45,280 nt of DNA from assembly GCA_049522565.1 (NCBI GenBank), contig JBEKNT010000007.1, positions 1 through 45,280 on the forward strand, in the 5' to 3' direction. Shown piece by piece: positions 1 to 8,804 of the stretch. The position numbers and the translations under genes are program-made. A model generated the notes under the pieces. The model saw only the letters and a program-made list of their open reading frames with translations. It was not told the DNA's origin and did not search any database. Position 1 is the stretch's first letter. Every line of letters begins with the position of its first letter. This DNA is from JASHVB01 sp049522565. GTDB lineage: Bacteria; Pseudomonadota; Alphaproteobacteria; Acetobacterales; Acetobacteraceae.

Positions 1-220
1 ATCCAGTCCTCCATTTCACCGCCATCGGCACGAACTCTCGGTCTCCGTGACATCAACCGTGAGCATGCGGCTGGCAAGGTATTTGTTCCGAGATTTCTGG
101 CAGGTGCCCTGTATATTCAAAGCAGGACGAAGACTGATCACTACGTCGAGCAGGCCGAGCGACTACTGACACCTTGGAAGCGCGGGTTTGCGTTGCAACC
201 TCCAGATTCGTAAGGCGCTC
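1..220. other. Left edge, no supported gene
   Basis: One plus-strand frame is open from the first base to a TAA at 211-213 and could be the tail of a gene beginning outside the window. Its 70 residues resemble no family I know, and a second plus-strand frame is also open for most of the stretch, so an open frame here means little. If real, it would converge on the isochorismatase-like gene ending at 221. I see no terminator hairpin or repeat. Confidence 0.15.
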
Positions 221-856
221 TCATTTCGGCGCGCGGCGCTCCAGAAAATAGGCAAGCACGTCCGACTTCCCAACGACATCGCCATACTTGGCATTGATGT
301 CGAACAGCGCCGCTTCGTGCGGTGTGTCGTGCCTATCACCGACGCATTCGCGTGGTACAATCACGTGATAGCCATATTGGATGCCGTCCACCGCCGTCGC
401 GCGCACACAACCCGAGGTGGAACATCCTGCAAGCACCAGCGTATCGATGCGCAAGGTTGCCAGCGTCGAATTGAGCGTGGTTCCAAAGAAGGCGCTCGGA
501 TAGTTCTTGACGATCACCAGGTCATCGGCGCGGGGCGTTAGCGCGGGATCGATCTCAGCCATCGGTTCGCCGTCCACCAACATGCGAAGTGCGGGCACTT
601 TCCGGATAAACAGGCCGCCATCACACCCCGATGGATGGAACAGCACCTTGGTGTAGATCACCGGCACGGATGCACTGCGCGCGGCATCCAGCAACGCGAC
701 CGTTTCGGCAACGCCGCGGACAACGCCGTCACCATAGAACGGCGCACCCTTGGTGGTGTAGGCACGGATGAAATCGATGACGACGACAGCAGGCTTCGTG
801 CCAAAGCCGATCCTGGTGTCGAACACCCCACGATAGTTTTCTGCCGCCGAGGCCAT
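221..856 (-). CDS. Isochorismatase-family cysteine hydrolase (N-carbamoylsarcosine amidase-like)
   Basis: Predicted cytosolic hydrolase of 211 residues, the usual size for this superfamily, which hydrolyses C-N bonds in N-carbamoyl compounds, maleamate, nicotinamide or ureidoacrylate. The Asp-Lys-Cys triad is visible: D28 in VVVIDF, K117 in VIVKNYPSAFFGT and C150 in GCSTSGCVRAT, the last typical of carbamoylsarcosine amidase relatives. I chose the ATG at 856 because an AAGGAC ribosome site precedes it and it clears the amidase stop at 886; the frame is open further upstream, but that would overlap the amidase. It is the last gene of the transporter operon starting at 8554, so it probably acts on a product of the imported solute after the amidase. 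The family is clear; the substrate is unknown. Confidence 0.88.
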   Translation of the reverse strand: MASAAENYRGVFDTRIGFGTKPAVVVIDFIRAYTTKGAPFYGDGVVRGVAETVALLDAARSASVPVIYTKVLFHPSGCDGGLFIRKVPALRMLVDGEPMAEIDPALTPRADDLVIVKNYPSAFFGTTLNSTLATLRIDTLVLAGCSTSGCVRATAVDGIQYGYHVIVPRECVGDRHDTPHEAALFDINAKYGDVVGKSDVLAYFLERRAPK

Positions 857-885
857 GCTGTGCGTCCTTGTTTGTATGTCGGAGG

Positions 886-2274
886 TTATAGTGCCGGCCG
901 CCGGTCGCGCCATGGCGTCGCGGCTTCATATGCGGCGGCAAGACGGAACAAGGCCGCCTCGTCACGCCGGTTGGCGACGATCTGCCAGTGCAGCGGCAGC
1001 CCCGATGCGGTGAAGCCGGTGCACTGCACCAGCACCGGATGGCCGGACAGGTTGAACGGTGTCAGCGCTGTCTCGACCGTATAGGCCGTCATCTCCGGCT
1101 CGACCCCAAGCAGCGGGGGCGTATGCAACGTGCCAAACGTCACCAGCGCATCGAAGTCTTGCAGTAGTGTGGTTGTCGCCGCGCCGACCGCGTCGAGCCG
1201 GCGCAGGGCGCCGATATAGTCAACCGCAGGCACGCGCGCACCGGACGTCAGCTTGTCGCGTAGTGCCGCCCCCATGTCGCCGCCGCGCGTCCGGAAATCC
1301 TCGGCATGAATGGCGGCGGATTCCGGCGGCCCGATCAGTCGCGTGATGCGGAAGCATTCCTCGGCCGGCACCGGCAGGCTTAGCGGCACCAGTTCCGCGC
1401 CAAGATCCGCCAGGACCGAGATCGCCTTATCGAAGCCGGCCGCCATGTCCGGATCGGGCGGCGGAAACCCGGGGCCGATGTCGCGCACGACGGCAATCCG
1501 CAGGCCGGCAGCCGTTCGATCCAGGGTTTCCGTCACGCCTTCGGCGGCTAACGCGTCGAATACCAGTGCGGCATCCTCGGTCGTCCAGGCAAAGATGCCA
1601 GGCCGGTCCAGCGTGAAACAATTCGGCAAGATGCCTGAGCGGTCCAACTGACCGGGTGAGCCAATCACGCCCACGACGCCGGTGGCGGCGGCCGGAATGC
1701 GCACCGAGCCGGTGGTGTCAGATCCAAGTGTGAACATCGCCAGACCGGCGGCAACGGCAACGCCGGCGCCGGTACTGGATCCGCCAGAGAAACGGTCCGT
1801 GTCCCAGGGATTGCGTGCCGGTGGGAACGGCAGGTCGAAATACTCGCCGCCGTTCCCGGTGCCGTATTCCCAGGTCGATAGCTTGCCCAGCAGGATCGCG
1901 CCGGCATCCCGCAGGCGGGCGACCAATGCCGCGTCCTGCACCGGGACGTGATGCAGCCGCAGACGCGAACCGGCGGTCGCCGGCAGTCCGGCCACGTCGT
2001 AATTGTCCTTCACTGCGTAAGGGATGCCATGCAACGGTCCCCTCCACCCTCCGGCCGCAATCTCGCGTGTCGCCTCGCGCGCCGCTGCGCGAGCGCGTTC
2101 CGCGGCAACATGGATGTAGGCATGCACACGTGAATCGATTGCCGCGATCCGCGCGAGATACGCCTCCACAAGATCGACCGGCGAGAGCTCTCCCGCGCGG
2201 ATCAGCGGGTACGCCGCGGCGATGCCAAGCCGCCACAGCGGGGCATCGCCGTCGCCAAGCGTGCTGGCGGACAT
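886..2274 (-). CDS. Amidase signature (GatA/AtzF-like) hydrolase
   Basis: Amidase of the amidase-signature family, 462 residues, which hydrolyses amide bonds by a Ser-cisSer-Lys mechanism. Visible motifs are K89 in GIPYAVKDN, the GGSSTGAG loop at 164-171 (cis-Ser 166/167) and the nucleophile S190 in GSDTTGSVRIPA. The core is complete, so the protein should be active. A start at 2316 is possible, but it would overlap the upstream gene, and the ATG at 2274 has an AGGCGGA site at good spacing. It lies 10 bp after the glutaredoxin-DinB gene and 29 bp before the isochorismatase-like hydrolase, so two hydrolases may work in sequence on an imported amide. It lacks the context of a tRNA amidotransferase (no GatB or GatC nearby). 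Allophanate hydrolase-like or aryl/acyl amidase roles are both possible. Confidence 0.88.
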   Translation of the reverse strand: MSASTLGDGDAPLWRLGIAAAYPLIRAGELSPVDLVEAYLARIAAIDSRVHAYIHVAAERARAAAREATREIAAGGWRGPLHGIPYAVKDNYDVAGLPATAGSRLRLHHVPVQDAALVARLRDAGAILLGKLSTWEYGTGNGGEYFDLPFPPARNPWDTDRFSGGSSTGAGVAVAAGLAMFTLGSDTTGSVRIPAAATGVVGVIGSPGQLDRSGILPNCFTLDRPGIFAWTTEDAALVFDALAAEGVTETLDRTAAGLRIAVVRDIGPGFPPPDPDMAAGFDKAISVLADLGAELVPLSLPVPAEECFRITRLIGPPESAAIHAEDFRTRGGDMGAALRDKLTSGARVPAVDYIGALRRLDAVGAATTTLLQDFDALVTFGTLHTPPLLGVEPEMTAYTVETALTPFNLSGHPVLVQCTGFTASGLPLHWQIVANRRDEAALFRLAAAYEAATPWRDRRPAL

Positions 2275-2284
2275 GGCGTCCGCC

Positions 2285-3079
2285 TCAGTTGAATGCCATC
2301 TTGTCGTCCCAGACATGGTCTGGGACAGGCAGACCCTTGAGGTCAGCTTCGGTCAGCGGACCGTCAACCGGCAGGCCAAGCTTCGCCACGATCATCTGCA
2401 GTTGCCGCGTGTGCTGTGCCGCATGCCAGGCGGTGCGCTCGAGGAATTCGTGCAGCGTTTGTTCGCCATAATAGACATCCGCCTTCTCCCGCCAATTCGC
2501 GCCGCGCCCGGTTTGCTCCCACCACTGCGCGAAGCGTGCCTCGATGCCGGCACCGAAGGCGATCAGGCCGTCGCGGCCATGCACGTGCGGCGGAACGTCC
2601 TGCACATAAGCGGCGAATTCCAGCCGCTTGCCATGTTCGACCAGATCGAGAAACGCCTCGGCGATCTGAAACACGTGGCAGGCAAGCTGGCGATAGCTCT
2701 GGGGACGGTTCGGCAGCATGGTGTCGAGCACCGACTCCGGAAGCTGGGCAAACGCGCGCCGGGCCGCACCGAGGATGATCCCGATGCGCGTCGCCAGTTC
2801 CGCCGGCGGCAGCATCCGTTGCGTATCGAGCGAAATGCCGGCGATCCGCGCGACATCCTTGATCACCTGGCCGTTCACCCAGTCATCGCCGCGCGCGACG
2901 ATCGGCACCTGGCGCAACCCGAGCCGCGCCAGCGCCTCAAACCCCTTTGCGTCCGCTACCACGTTGACCGAGACGAACGGCACGCCGTGACGGGTCAGGA
3001 ATTCCTTGGTGCGCAGGCAACTCGTGCAGCCGGGCTGCCAGTAAACAGTGAGTGGCGCGGTCTGCTGGGTCGTGGACAT
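2285..3079 (-). CDS. Glutaredoxin-like domain fused to DinB-like domain
   Basis: A 264-residue two-domain protein. Residues 10-80 form a glutaredoxin/thioredoxin-fold domain with a C18-T-S-C21 dithiol motif and a cis-proline in QVPIV (58-60). From about 105 to 235 lies a DinB/YfiT-type four-helix region; H135, H219 and H223 match the spacing of the DinB metal triad (one His, then HxxxH). DinB-fold proteins include mycothiol- and bacillithiol-dependent transferases, so a thiol-linked transferase or redox role is plausible but inferred. The ATG at 3079 follows a GGAGA site. It sits 30 bp after the ABC ATPase gene and 10 bp before the amidase, inside a solute-uptake operon, which suggests a part in processing the imported compound rather than general redox repair. 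Confidence 0.72.
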   Translation of the reverse strand: MSTTQQTAPLTVYWQPGCTSCLRTKEFLTRHGVPFVSVNVVADAKGFEALARLGLRQVPIVARGDDWVNGQVIKDVARIAGISLDTQRMLPPAELATRIGIILGAARRAFAQLPESVLDTMLPNRPQSYRQLACHVFQIAEAFLDLVEHGKRLEFAAYVQDVPPHVHGRDGLIAFGAGIEARFAQWWEQTGRGANWREKADVYYGEQTLHEFLERTAWHAAQHTRQLQMIVAKLGLPVDGPLTEADLKGLPVPDHVWDDKMAFN

Positions 3080-3109
3080 GGGTGTATCTCCGTGCAGGTT
3101 CGTGGCAGG

Positions 3110-4153
3110 TCAGGCGATCGGTTCGGCACCGGCCAGTTCGGGAAAATGGCAGGCAACGAGATGGTTGGACGCAGCTTCAATCAGCGGCGGGTCATGCTCC
3201 GCGCAAAGCGCGGGCACGGTGGGATCAGCCGATGACCGCGCCGCACCCTGCGCGGCGGCCAGCAGCGCCTTGTAGCAACGGGGATGGAAACGGCAGCCTG
3301 GCGGGATCGCGGTCGCCGAGCCGATCTCGCCGCGTGGCATCACCCGCTGCCGGCTGCGCTCGCGCACCGGGTCGGCGAGCGGCACGGCGGATAGCAGCGT
3401 CACGGTGTAGGGGTGCAGCGGCCGGGCATAGATCGCATCACGCGGCCCGGTCTCGACAATGCGGCCGAGATACATCACCGCCACCCGGTCGCTGACGTGG
3501 CGCACCACGGCGAGGTCGTGCGCGATGAACAGGTAGGCGAGCCCTTGGTCGCGTTGCAGCCGTCGCAGCAGGTTGATGATCTGCGCCTGGATTGAAACGT
3601 CGAGTGCCGACACCGGCTCGTCCAATACCAGCAGGCGCGGACTGACCACCATCGCACGGGCGATCCCGATGCGCTGGCGCTGGCCGCCGGAAAATTCGTG
3701 CGGATAGCGATCGAGATGGCGACGGTCCAGGCCAACACGATGCACAATATCCTGCACCCGCTCGCGTCGTTCTGCCTTGGCGATGCCATGCACGACCATC
3801 GGTTCGGCGATCAGCGCGCCCACGCTCATGCGCGGATCAAGCGAGCCGTAGGGATCCTGGAATACCATCTGCACGTCCCGCCGCAGCGCGCGCACCGCGC
3901 GGCGCGGGAGCATGGTGATATCACGCCCGGCCAGCAGGATGCGGCCGGCACTCGGTTCCACCAGACGCAAGACCAGGCGCCCAAGCGTGCTCTTGCCGCT
4001 GCCGGTTTCGCCCACCAGGCCGAGCGTTTCACCCTCGCGCAGCATCAGCGACACGTTGTCCACCGCGTGCACCTGGCTGACACGCATGCCGAAACGACCG
4101 CCGCGGCGCTGGAAGCTCTTGGTGACGCCGTCGATCTGCAGCAATGGTTGCAT
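3110..4153 (-). CDS. Dpp/Opp ABC transporter ATP-binding protein (DppF-type), system A
   Basis: One of two ATPases that power a peptide/nickel/opine-type importer at the inner membrane. The 347 residues carry Walker A (GETGSGKST, 48-56), signature SGGQ (155-158), Walker B LLVLDEP (174-180) and an H-loop His in FIAHDL. The oligopeptide-specific C-terminal extension with PPGCRFHPRC is present and has cysteines that in relatives can bind an Fe-S cluster. The start is an ATG one base after the stop of the partner ATPase, showing tight translational coupling. It is the last transporter gene before the three enzyme genes of the operon. All nucleotide-binding motifs look functional. The transported solute cannot be deduced from the ATPase. 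Confidence 0.93.
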   Translation of the reverse strand: MQPLLQIDGVTKSFQRRGGRFGMRVSQVHAVDNVSLMLREGETLGLVGETGSGKSTLGRLVLRLVEPSAGRILLAGRDITMLPRRAVRALRRDVQMVFQDPYGSLDPRMSVGALIAEPMVVHGIAKAERRERVQDIVHRVGLDRRHLDRYPHEFSGGQRQRIGIARAMVVSPRLLVLDEPVSALDVSIQAQIINLLRRLQRDQGLAYLFIAHDLAVVRHVSDRVAVMYLGRIVETGPRDAIYARPLHPYTVTLLSAVPLADPVRERSRQRVMPRGEIGSATAIPPGCRFHPRCYKALLAAAQGAARSSADPTVPALCAEHDPPLIEAASNHLVACHFPELAGAEPIA

Positions 4154-4154
4154 G

Positions 4155-5159
4155 TCAGGCAGCTTCGGCCGCGATCAAATTTGCATGCAGACAGGCGCTG
4201 ACATGAGTACCTTGCACGGCGGCATCGGTCGGCGGTCGGATCGTGCGGCAATCGGCGCGGTCCCGGCCGAGGAAGCAGCGTGGCGCGAAAGCGCAACCCG
4301 GCGGCAGGTCGGCCAGCATGGGTGGCTGTCCTTCGATCGCCGGCAGCATCTCGGCCGCCGCGCCTTCCAGGCTGGGGATGCTGCGAAACAACGCCGTCGT
4401 GTAGGGATGCAGTGGCCGCGCGAACACCTCATCGACGGTTCCGGTCTCGACGACACGGCCGGCATACATGACCGCGACGCGGTCGGCGTGGCGGGCAACC
4501 AAGCCGAGATCGTGCGTGATCAACACCATCCCCATGCCGGACTCCCGGCGCAGTTCGGTCAGCAATTCGAGGATCTGCGCCTGCACCGTGACGTCGAGCG
4601 CGGTGGTAGGTTCGTCGGCGATCAGCATTCTCGGGTTCAGCGCGATCGCCATACCAATCAGCACGCGCTGGCGCATGCCGCCGGAGAGTTGATGGGGAAA
4701 GTCGTCAACCCGTCTGGCCGGATCGGGAATATGCACGCGTCGCAGCACGTCGATCGCCAGCGCGCGCGCTGCCGCCCGGCCGATCCGGCGATGTGCGCGG
4801 ATCACCTCGGCGATCTGGGATCCGATAGTGAAGACCGGATTGAGCGCGGTTAGCGGATCCTGGAAAATCATCGAGATCACCGCCCCGCGGCGCTCCCGCA
4901 TCGCTTCCGGGCCGAGCGATGTCAGGTCCTGGCCTTCCAGTAGCACCTGGCCGGCGACGATGCGCGCCGCCGCCGGCGCGAGGCCAAGCGCGCAGCGAAA
5001 CGTCATCGTCTTGCCGGAGCCGGATTCTCCCACCACAGCCAGGGTTTCTCCGGCGCACACCGACAGCGACACGTCGTCGAGCAGGGTGATCGGGCCTGCC
5101 TCACCTGGCAGCATGGCGCGCAGGTTACGAATATCCAGCACGGGATCGGAGGCCTGCAT
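4155..5159 (-). CDS. Dpp/Opp ABC transporter ATP-binding protein (DppD-type), system A
   Basis: Partner ATPase of system A, 334 residues. Walker A is GESGSGKT (44-51), the signature is LSGGMRQRV, Walker B is LIADEP and the switch His lies in LITHDL. It keeps the DppD/OppD C-terminal extension with the PPGCAFAPRC cysteine motif. It should form a heterodimer with the ATPase encoded directly downstream (1-bp gap) beneath the two permeases encoded upstream (3-bp gap). The ATG start at 5159 is the only one consistent with that packing. Nothing looks degenerate. Confidence 0.93.
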   Translation of the reverse strand: MQASDPVLDIRNLRAMLPGEAGPITLLDDVSLSVCAGETLAVVGESGSGKTMTFRCALGLAPAAARIVAGQVLLEGQDLTSLGPEAMRERRGAVISMIFQDPLTALNPVFTIGSQIAEVIRAHRRIGRAAARALAIDVLRRVHIPDPARRVDDFPHQLSGGMRQRVLIGMAIALNPRMLIADEPTTALDVTVQAQILELLTELRRESGMGMVLITHDLGLVARHADRVAVMYAGRVVETGTVDEVFARPLHPYTTALFRSIPSLEGAAAEMLPAIEGQPPMLADLPPGCAFAPRCFLGRDRADCRTIRPPTDAAVQGTHVSACLHANLIAAEAA

Positions 5160-5162
5160 CGG

Positions 5163-6050
5163 CTAAAGCAGTCCGGCCCCGGTCTGGCGCCGCATCTGCG
5201 GATCCAGCGTGTCGCGCAGCCCATCGCCCACCAGGTTGAGGGCAATCACGGTGATCGCGATGCAAAGCCCGGCGGATAGCGAGATCCACGGATTGCTGGC
5301 AATGACGCCTTGCCCGTCGGCAATCACGTTGCCCCAGGTCGGCGTCGGCGCGGCAATGCCGAGGCCAAGGTAACTCAGCCCGGCCTCCGCCAGGATTGCC
5401 GAGGCAGCGCTGATGGTTGCCACCACAATCACCGGCGGCAGCGCGTTGGGCACCACGTGGCGCAACAGCACGCGCGTGGCGGTCATGCCCATGGCGTGCG
5501 ACGCCTCGATGAACGGGCGCGGGCGGATCACGATCACCACCGAGCGCATCACCGTGGCGACGCGCGGCGTATAGGCGATGGCGATGGCGATGATGACCGA
5601 TTGCAGCGAAGAGCCACGTGCCGCGACCAAGGCAAGCGCCAGCAGGAAGCCGGGGAAGGCAAGCAGAATGTCGTTGAGCGCCATGACGCCGCGTTCGATC
5701 CAGCCTCCGGCGAACCCGGCAATGGCGCCGATCGCGGTGCCCAAACTCAGCGACAGGCCGATCACCGCCAGAGCGACTTCGAGCGATACATGGGTGCCCC
5801 AGATCAGGCGGGACAGCACGTCCCGGCCGTACTGGTCGGTGCCGAACGGATGCGCCAGCGACGGCTGCGATAGCGTATTCATCAGGTCGGTGGCGAGCGG
5901 CGGGTAGGGCGCAAGGACCGGCGCGGCGATGGCGACCAGAACCAGGAGCAGCAGCAGAACGCCGCCGACCACCAGGCCGGGATGCCGCAGGAAGCGCGGC
6001 ACCGGACGACGGCGTGCAGGTAGCTTGCGGGCGGCGATGGTGGCACTCAT
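5163..6050 (-). CDS. Dpp/Opp ABC transporter permease (DppC-type), system A
   Basis: Inner-membrane permease, 295 residues, with the DppC layout: a cytoplasmic N-terminus, a first membrane span at about 26-48, a periplasmic loop holding the family motif HPFGTDQYGRD, and five further spans. The EAA loop that contacts the ATPase is visible (ASHAMGMTATRVLLRHVVPN). Its ATG overlaps the stop of the DppB gene by four bases (ATGA), the usual arrangement for co-produced permeases. It would pair with the 6047-6988 product to form the channel for system A. Confidence 0.93.
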   Translation of the reverse strand: MSATIAARKLPARRRPVPRFLRHPGLVVGGVLLLLLVLVAIAAPVLAPYPPLATDLMNTLSQPSLAHPFGTDQYGRDVLSRLIWGTHVSLEVALAVIGLSLSLGTAIGAIAGFAGGWIERGVMALNDILLAFPGFLLALALVAARGSSLQSVIIAIAIAYTPRVATVMRSVVIVIRPRPFIEASHAMGMTATRVLLRHVVPNALPPVIVVATISAASAILAEAGLSYLGLGIAAPTPTWGNVIADGQGVIASNPWISLSAGLCIAITVIALNLVGDGLRDTLDPQMRRQTGAGLL

Positions 6051-6988
6051 TGCGAACGCCGCCTTGGATCGATCACCGCATAGGACAGATCGAGGGCGGT
6101 GTTCACCAGCACCACGGCGATCGCCAGTATCAGCACGCCGGCCTGCACGAGTTGGTAGTCCCTTGCGAACACCGCTTTCAGGATCATCGATCCAAGCCCG
6201 GGGCGGCTGAACACCGCTTCGATCAGGATGGCGCTGCCGAGCGACCAGGCGAAGGTTACGCCGATGATTGCCAGCACAGGCACCATCGCGTTGCGCAGCG
6301 CCAGCCGATAGACGATGCGGCGCTCCCGCACGCCCATGGCTCGGGCGACCAGGATGAAGTCCTGGTTGAGCACTTCCAGCATCGCCGAGCGCGCCAGGCG
6401 GGTGATATAGGCCGCGACGGAAACGCCCAGCACAAGCGCAGGCAAGGCCAGATGGTAGAGCTGGCCCGCCAGGCTGTCGGTGGAACTGCCCCCGAGCGCG
6501 GGAAACAACCGCAGATCGTGCGACAGCAGCAGGATGCCGACCAGTCCGAGCCAGAACACCGGGAAGGAGATGCCGAGCAGGGCGCCGATCATCACTGCGA
6601 AATCGGTCCAGCTACCCTGGCGGACGGCGGTGATCACGCCGAGCGGCAGGCCGATGATGGTGGCGATCACGATGCCGCTGACCGCCAGCGCCGCGGACGG
6701 CGGCAGGCTGGACAGCGCCTCGGGCAAAGCGGGCTGGCCGGTGACCACTGAGCTGCCGAGATCGCCCTCGGCGGCGTGGCGCAGGAAGCGCAGATATTGC
6801 ACATAGAGCGGCAGATCGAGCCCCATCTGCACGCGCAAGGCGGCCACTGAGTCCTGCGTGGCATAGTCACCCAGCATGTATGCCGCCGGATCGCCCGGTA
6901 TCGTGCGCACCAGGAAGAACACCACGGTGACAATGCCAAGCACGGTCACCGCCATCTGCACCAGTTGGCGTGCGAGATAGCGCAGCAC
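6047..6988 (-). CDS. Dpp/Opp ABC transporter permease (DppB-type), system A
   Basis: Inner-membrane permease, 313 residues, of the DppB/GsiC type. It has an N-terminal span with the family motif RTIPGDPA, the GLDLPLYVQY segment and an EAA loop (ARAMGVRERRIVYRLALRN). Translation starts at a GTG three bases after the stop of the solute-binding protein gene; no ATG lies close by, so GTG is the best choice. The 3' end overlaps the DppC-type gene by four bases. It pairs with that gene's product. Confidence 0.92.
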   Translation of the reverse strand: MLRYLARQLVQMAVTVLGIVTVVFFLVRTIPGDPAAYMLGDYATQDSVAALRVQMGLDLPLYVQYLRFLRHAAEGDLGSSVVTGQPALPEALSSLPPSAALAVSGIVIATIIGLPLGVITAVRQGSWTDFAVMIGALLGISFPVFWLGLVGILLLSHDLRLFPALGGSSTDSLAGQLYHLALPALVLGVSVAAYITRLARSAMLEVLNQDFILVARAMGVRERRIVYRLALRNAMVPVLAIIGVTFAWSLGSAILIEAVFSRPGLGSMILKAVFARDYQLVQAGVLILAIAVVLVNTALDLSYAVIDPRRRSQ

Positions 6989-6991
6989 CGG

Positions 6992-8554
6992 TCAGGCGCC
7001 GAGCGAGACCGGATACGCCTGCACCGTGAACAGCGAGTTCTGCACCAAGCCCTGCACCGCCTTGGTATGCGCCAGGAACAGCCGGTCGGCGTAGAGCGGG
7101 ATCACCGGAACGTCGGTCATCGTCTTGGCCAGGATCTCGCGATAGATCGCGGTACGCGCCGCCGTATCCTGCGTGGTTCCCAGCTTGGTCAGCAGATCCT
7201 CGATGCCGGTGTAGTGCGCGGTGTTGAGCCCCGGCGGAAAGGATTTCTTGGCGAACAGCGAGAGGATCGGATTGTCCGGATCGGGCGGCCCGACCACCGC
7301 GGTGATGCAGGTCGGGATGTCGCCCTTGTTGCGGGCTTGCAGATAGGCGCCGCGTTCCAGCACCTTGATCGTGGTCTTGATGCCGAGAGCGTTCAGGTCG
7401 CTGGCGATCGGCACGACGATCTTGTCGTACGGGCTGAGCGCGACGGTGACCAGGTCGAGTTGGAAGCCATCGGCGCCGGCCGCGCTGAGCAATTCCTTCG
7501 CCTTCGCCGGGTCGAACGGATATTGCGGCACTTGCTCCGTGAATTCCGGAAACGACGAGGTCAGCACGCTGAACGCAGGCGTCTTGGTGCCCTTGAAGAA
7601 GCCGTCGATCATCGCCTTGCGGTTGATGCCGTAGAGCAGCGCCTGACGCACCCGGACATCGTCCAACGGCTTGTCTGCGCCGTTTAGCACGAGGTTGACG
7701 GTGTGGTTGGCCGGCCGGTCCATCACCGTGATGCCGTCCGCATGACGCAGGCGCTCGATCACCTCGGGCTGCTGCAGGGCGAAGAAGATGTCGATCTCGC
7801 CGTTCTGCAGCGCGATCGCGGCCGCGGTTTCATCGGCGATGAGGCGGAACAGCAGCCCATCGACCTTCGGCGCGCCTTCGAAATATTGCTTGTTCGCCGA
7901 CAGCCGCACCTCGCTGCCGGGGGTCCATTTTTCGAACGCGAAAGGCCCGGTGCCGACCGGCTGCAGCGCGTATTTTTGCTCGCCGATCGCCTCCAGCGCC
8001 TTGCGCGAAACCAGCCAGCCCTGGTTGAACGCGGTGAGCTTGTGCAAGAAGCCGGCGTTCGGCGCCTCCAGCACGATGCGCGCCACCAGTCTGTCCGGTG
8101 TCTCAACCGATTTCACGCTGCCGAGCTGGCCGCCATAGGGGCTGTGCGTCGCCGGGTTGAGCACCCGCTCGATCGAGAACTTGACGTCGTCGGCGGTGAA
8201 CGGGCCGTAGTCCTTGTGCCAGGTCACGCCATCATGCAGGTGGAAAGTGTAAACCGTGCCGTCATCGGACACCGTCCAGTCGGTGGCGAGGTCGGGCACG
8301 ATCTTGTTCGTTGCCTGGTCGTATTTGACCAGGCCGTTATAGATCTGCGCGGCGACGGTCTGGTTCTCGATCTGGAAGATATGGGCCGGATCGAGGTTGC
8401 CGATATCGGCGCCGATGCGGATGCGCAGGATGCTGTCGGCGGCGCGCGCCGGCGAGATGCGCCCGCTTGCAGCGGCGAATACGGCAGCGGCGCCGGCGCG
8501 CCCGGCCATGACAGCCAATTGCCGGCGCGAGAGGCTCAGGCGTTGGGCGGTCAT
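6992..8554 (-). CDS. Periplasmic solute-binding protein, SBP family 5 (DppA-like), system A
   Basis: Extracytoplasmic receptor that delivers solute to system A, 520 residues, normal for SBP family 5. The N-terminus has a twin-arginine-like motif (LSRRQLAVMAG) followed by an Ala-rich stretch and ARAA-DS, so Tat export is likely. The family pattern is clear: NLDPAHIFQ, then LATDWTVSDDGTVYTFHL and GVTWHKDYGPFTADDVKFS. I chose the ATG at 8554 because it is preceded by AGGAG and begins the signal peptide; upstream in-frame codons give no export signal. First gene of the eight-gene operon, divergent from the GntR regulator at 8805. Confidence 0.92.
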   Translation of the reverse strand: MTAQRLSLSRRQLAVMAGRAGAAAVFAAASGRISPARAADSILRIRIGADIGNLDPAHIFQIENQTVAAQIYNGLVKYDQATNKIVPDLATDWTVSDDGTVYTFHLHDGVTWHKDYGPFTADDVKFSIERVLNPATHSPYGGQLGSVKSVETPDRLVARIVLEAPNAGFLHKLTAFNQGWLVSRKALEAIGEQKYALQPVGTGPFAFEKWTPGSEVRLSANKQYFEGAPKVDGLLFRLIADETAAAIALQNGEIDIFFALQQPEVIERLRHADGITVMDRPANHTVNLVLNGADKPLDDVRVRQALLYGINRKAMIDGFFKGTKTPAFSVLTSSFPEFTEQVPQYPFDPAKAKELLSAAGADGFQLDLVTVALSPYDKIVVPIASDLNALGIKTTIKVLERGAYLQARNKGDIPTCITAVVGPPDPDNPILSLFAKKSFPPGLNTAHYTGIEDLLTKLGTTQDTAARTAIYREILAKTMTDVPVIPLYADRLFLAHTKAVQGLVQNSLFTVQAYPVSLGA

Positions 8555-8716
8555 CGGCTTTGCTCCTGTTGATACTGACTGTTCACGGGCGGCGCGGCGA
8601 GAGCGGAGCCGGCTGGGTTGGCGGTCGGGGGCAGGCGGACAAATGCACCCGGCATTGCATCGGCAGTGACCCTCGCTTCGCTGAAACGAGTGCACCATAG
8701 GGTGCCCCGCCAGAAG

Positions 8717-8728
8717 ATTGCATACAAT
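8717..8728. promoter_or_regulatory. Candidate GntR/FCD operator between system A and its regulator
   Basis: The sequence ATTGCATACAAT is an inverted repeat (ATTG…CAAT) that differs by one base from TTGTATACAA-type operators of FadR/VanR-like GntR proteins. It lies 163 bp before the binding-protein gene and 77 bp before the regulator's start, in the 250-bp divergent intergenic region, where autoregulation and control of the operon would be expected. The rest of 8555-8804 holds no gene I can support. The match to the family consensus is seen in the sequence; binding is inferred. Confidence 0.45.
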
Positions 8729-8804
8729 CTATCCATATTGCATTCTCTCCGCAACCTGATGCATCCATCCGGCCCGGGCTTTCCCCGTGACCATAGGAAC
8801 CGAC

